NCBI GenBank assembly: GCA_028023455.1
Contig: JAQFVV010006293.1
Coordinates: forward strand, 2,925,844 to 2,989,843
Origin: Epiperipatus broadwayi
Taxonomy: Eukaryota > Onychophora > Udeonychophora > Euonychophora > Peripatidae
DNA: 64,000 nt
Direction: 5' to 3'
This document shows positions 62,288 through 64,000 of the stretch, in pieces. The notes under the pieces are model-generated. The model was not told where the DNA came from and ran no database searches. It was given only the letters and a program-made list of their open reading frames with translations. The position numbers and the translations under genes were made by a program. The stretch's first letter is position 1. Every line of letters begins with the position of its first letter.

Positions 62288-63104
62288 TATAAACAGTATT
62301 TTCATACAATAAAAATCTAAATAGAATTTTAAATCTCAACACATAAGTTCATATTATTATAAATGAATATCTGAAATTAAAGGACATTCCTTTTGTCTAT
62401 CTGTACCATTACAATATATATTTTTGAATAGTTAATTATGACAGAGATCTGACTGTTTTAAGAACATATTAGTATTTGGATTACTGTTGGTCTAATTCTT
62501 TTGGATTATGTATTGTATTAATTTTATTTTTCTTAGTTTGGAATTGAAGCTGGCATTTTTCTGACTAGTAAACTATTTTGCTGTTTAACTATCTATTCAT
62601 CATTTATTTAAAGATAATATGATATAAAAGTAAAAGCAGTATTAAAGTGAACTTATATAAGTTTTCTCTCAATTTATTTTTAAAGTAATCAAAATCTAGG
62701 CTAGTGCCTAATGTTCACAAAATAGGTTTTTGTCATTGCAGTTGTTATTTCCTGTATGATTATTCATATAGCAAATGAACATAATAGGCTACTCACCAAC
62801 ATGTATTTATCCAGAGTAGTAAATTTATTGGTTTTTTACTTCCAAGTTAAAATCAAGATACAACTTGACTTTTCTTCTCAGTTGTCTAATACTTTTTAAC
62901 TGAAATATTACTTGAATTTTTTTAAAGGCAGGATGACTGTGCATGTGAAGGAACTTTTTTTTTTTTAGATATATATAGATATTTATAATCATGACAGACA
63001 AAACTAAATTATGACTTATTCCCAGGAGATATTAAAAATTACTAGTCAGTATGGTAATTGATGGCCAAAGATGGAGTAAGCTGAGAATCTTGATTGTGAA
63101 TCCA
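62288..63104. other. A+T-rich stretch, nothing recognised
   Basis: No supported gene or repeat. Confidence 0.4.
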
Positions 63105-64000
63105 GCTGCCATTTGATTATAGCCTTTTATTTTGGTAATTATAATTGCAGATCATTTTCAAATGAAGGAAGATTACATGAATTAGAACTGCCTAATGTTA
63201 AATGGTATATTGTTGAACTTTGTGAATTTAGAAGAAAAGGTGAAGAGATATTTGATTTGAAAAATGGATTTATATTTTACTATAAAAGGATAACTATTGG
63301 GAGCTCAAATAGAGTGGGATTCATTATACATAAAAAGTGGTAGAATGACCATTGCAGAGATTAAAGATGTAGAAGAAAGAAAGAAAGATTAGATATTCAA
63401 CATATTGAAAAATGCCAAGTGCAGGCAATTCAGGTGTATGCCTCAACAAGTAGAGGATTTTTATATAGATGTAACAAAGTGCTTTTGGTCATACCAAACA
63501 TTTTACAATTTCATGGAAGACTATAATGGAAAAGTTGGAAAAATGATTAAAGATGCAAGTATTGTAAGTAAATTTTGTTATTATGACAGAAATAAGAGAC
63601 GACAACATTGGCTTGTTGAATTTGCAAAAAATAAATAAATCGTATATTATGAATTTTATCTTTGAGAAAAGTGCTAATAGGTATGAAAACATATCCAAAT
63701 GAAAGTTGACTAAAAGAAAATATATGTATTTCAAGATTGTAATGTTCTTAATAAATTCAACTCAGGAAGTGATTATTGATTCATGAAATATAAGACAGGT
63801 AGGTGTTACAGCAAAACTAGAGAGATGTAAACTATTAAAAAAGTCAGCATTAATATTTGATATTCCTAATCTTCAAACCCACTCCAATGAATTTAAATTA
63901 GAACTTACAAATAATTTTAAAATATTGTCAGATTTTGATGATGGTTCAAACTTCACTGAGATCAATAAGATAACTAATACTCTATTAAGAACTGTAAAAA
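63105..64000 (+). pseudogene. RTE-like LINE, endonuclease region, cut by the window end
   Basis: Ordered blocks of the endonuclease part of RTE/BovB-like elements, often annotated in arthropods as craniofacial development protein 2-like. YNCRSFSNEGRLHELELPN (63136-63192), IFDLKNGFIFYYKRITIGSS (about 63250-63308), VGFIIHKKW (63317-63343), YNGKVGKMIKDAS (about 63524-63560, the MGDFN-GKVG position) and LVEFAKNK (63613-63636). Past 63640 the frame shifts and continues to the linker before RT (NEFKLELTNNFKILSDFDD, about 63890-63945). Only a few breaks interrupt it, so it is younger than the other LINE relics. The RT should lie just beyond the window. Confidence 0.8.

Noticed and set aside
1-64000. 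CRISPR arrays, bacterial operons or phage genes
   Set aside because: No regularly spaced repeats with unique spacers, no ribosome binding sites, and the content is clearly eukaryotic.

Overview
This is A+T-rich animal nuclear DNA, about three quarters A+T by eye. It has almost no gene content and many transposable elements. The one confident host coding segment is a 24-codon exon on the minus strand (31840-31911) that reads as the N-terminus of SRP9, the 9 kDa signal recognition particle protein. It ends in a GT splice donor. Together with the element types seen (Ty3/Gypsy, RTE-like LINEs, hAT, tRNA-headed SINEs) this points to an invertebrate metazoan. The exact lineage cannot be read from the window.

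Layout. 1-5680: a minus-strand Ty3/Gypsy LTR retrotransposon with two nearly identical LTRs. It has lost gag, protease and the N-terminal part of reverse transcriptase, and carries a frameshift. 5681-8975: featureless A+T-rich DNA apart from a possible SINE tail. 8976-11094: first copy of a roughly 2.1 kb dispersed repeat; the second is at 57633-59800. 11361-13575: three members of a repeat family carrying hammerhead-like motifs. 13987-15545: a complete but dead hAT transposon with a perfect 8-bp target duplication. 16736-17055: RTE endonuclease remnant. 18055-23680: a large imperfect inverted repeat whose spacer holds a SINE and a decayed LINE. 23747-24470: a second hammerhead-like family. 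27150-28710: an island of less A+T-rich DNA that looks like an old element. 29130-30430: RTE reverse transcriptase remnant. 31840-32427: SRP9 exon 1 facing a possible divergent first exon. 32428-49450: mostly empty DNA with short dispersed repeats and two hairpin-forming segments. 49452-50107 and 56868-57565: more members of the first hammerhead-like family. 61368-62287: a 904-bp inverted-terminal-repeat transposon with an 8-bp target duplication. 63105-64000: the 5' part of an RTE-like LINE, cut by the window edge.

The most interesting signal is a set of about nine short segments that can be folded as type I hammerhead ribozymes. Each has a CUGANGA-like box, a short stem II, GAAA, a very short stem III and a GUC-like cleavage triplet, and a stem I built from the flanks. 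In two places units of this family lie head to tail, with equivalent cleavage points 436 and 451 nt apart. That is the layout expected of retrozyme-like or Penelope-associated repeats that produce unit-length circular RNAs. Other members are back to back, forming palindromes. Individual copies carry core changes and most are probably inactive.

The elements look like independent insertions of different ages. Nothing suggests that the genes form a pathway. The Gypsy insertion is the youngest, judged by LTR similarity; the LINE remnants are old and full of stops.
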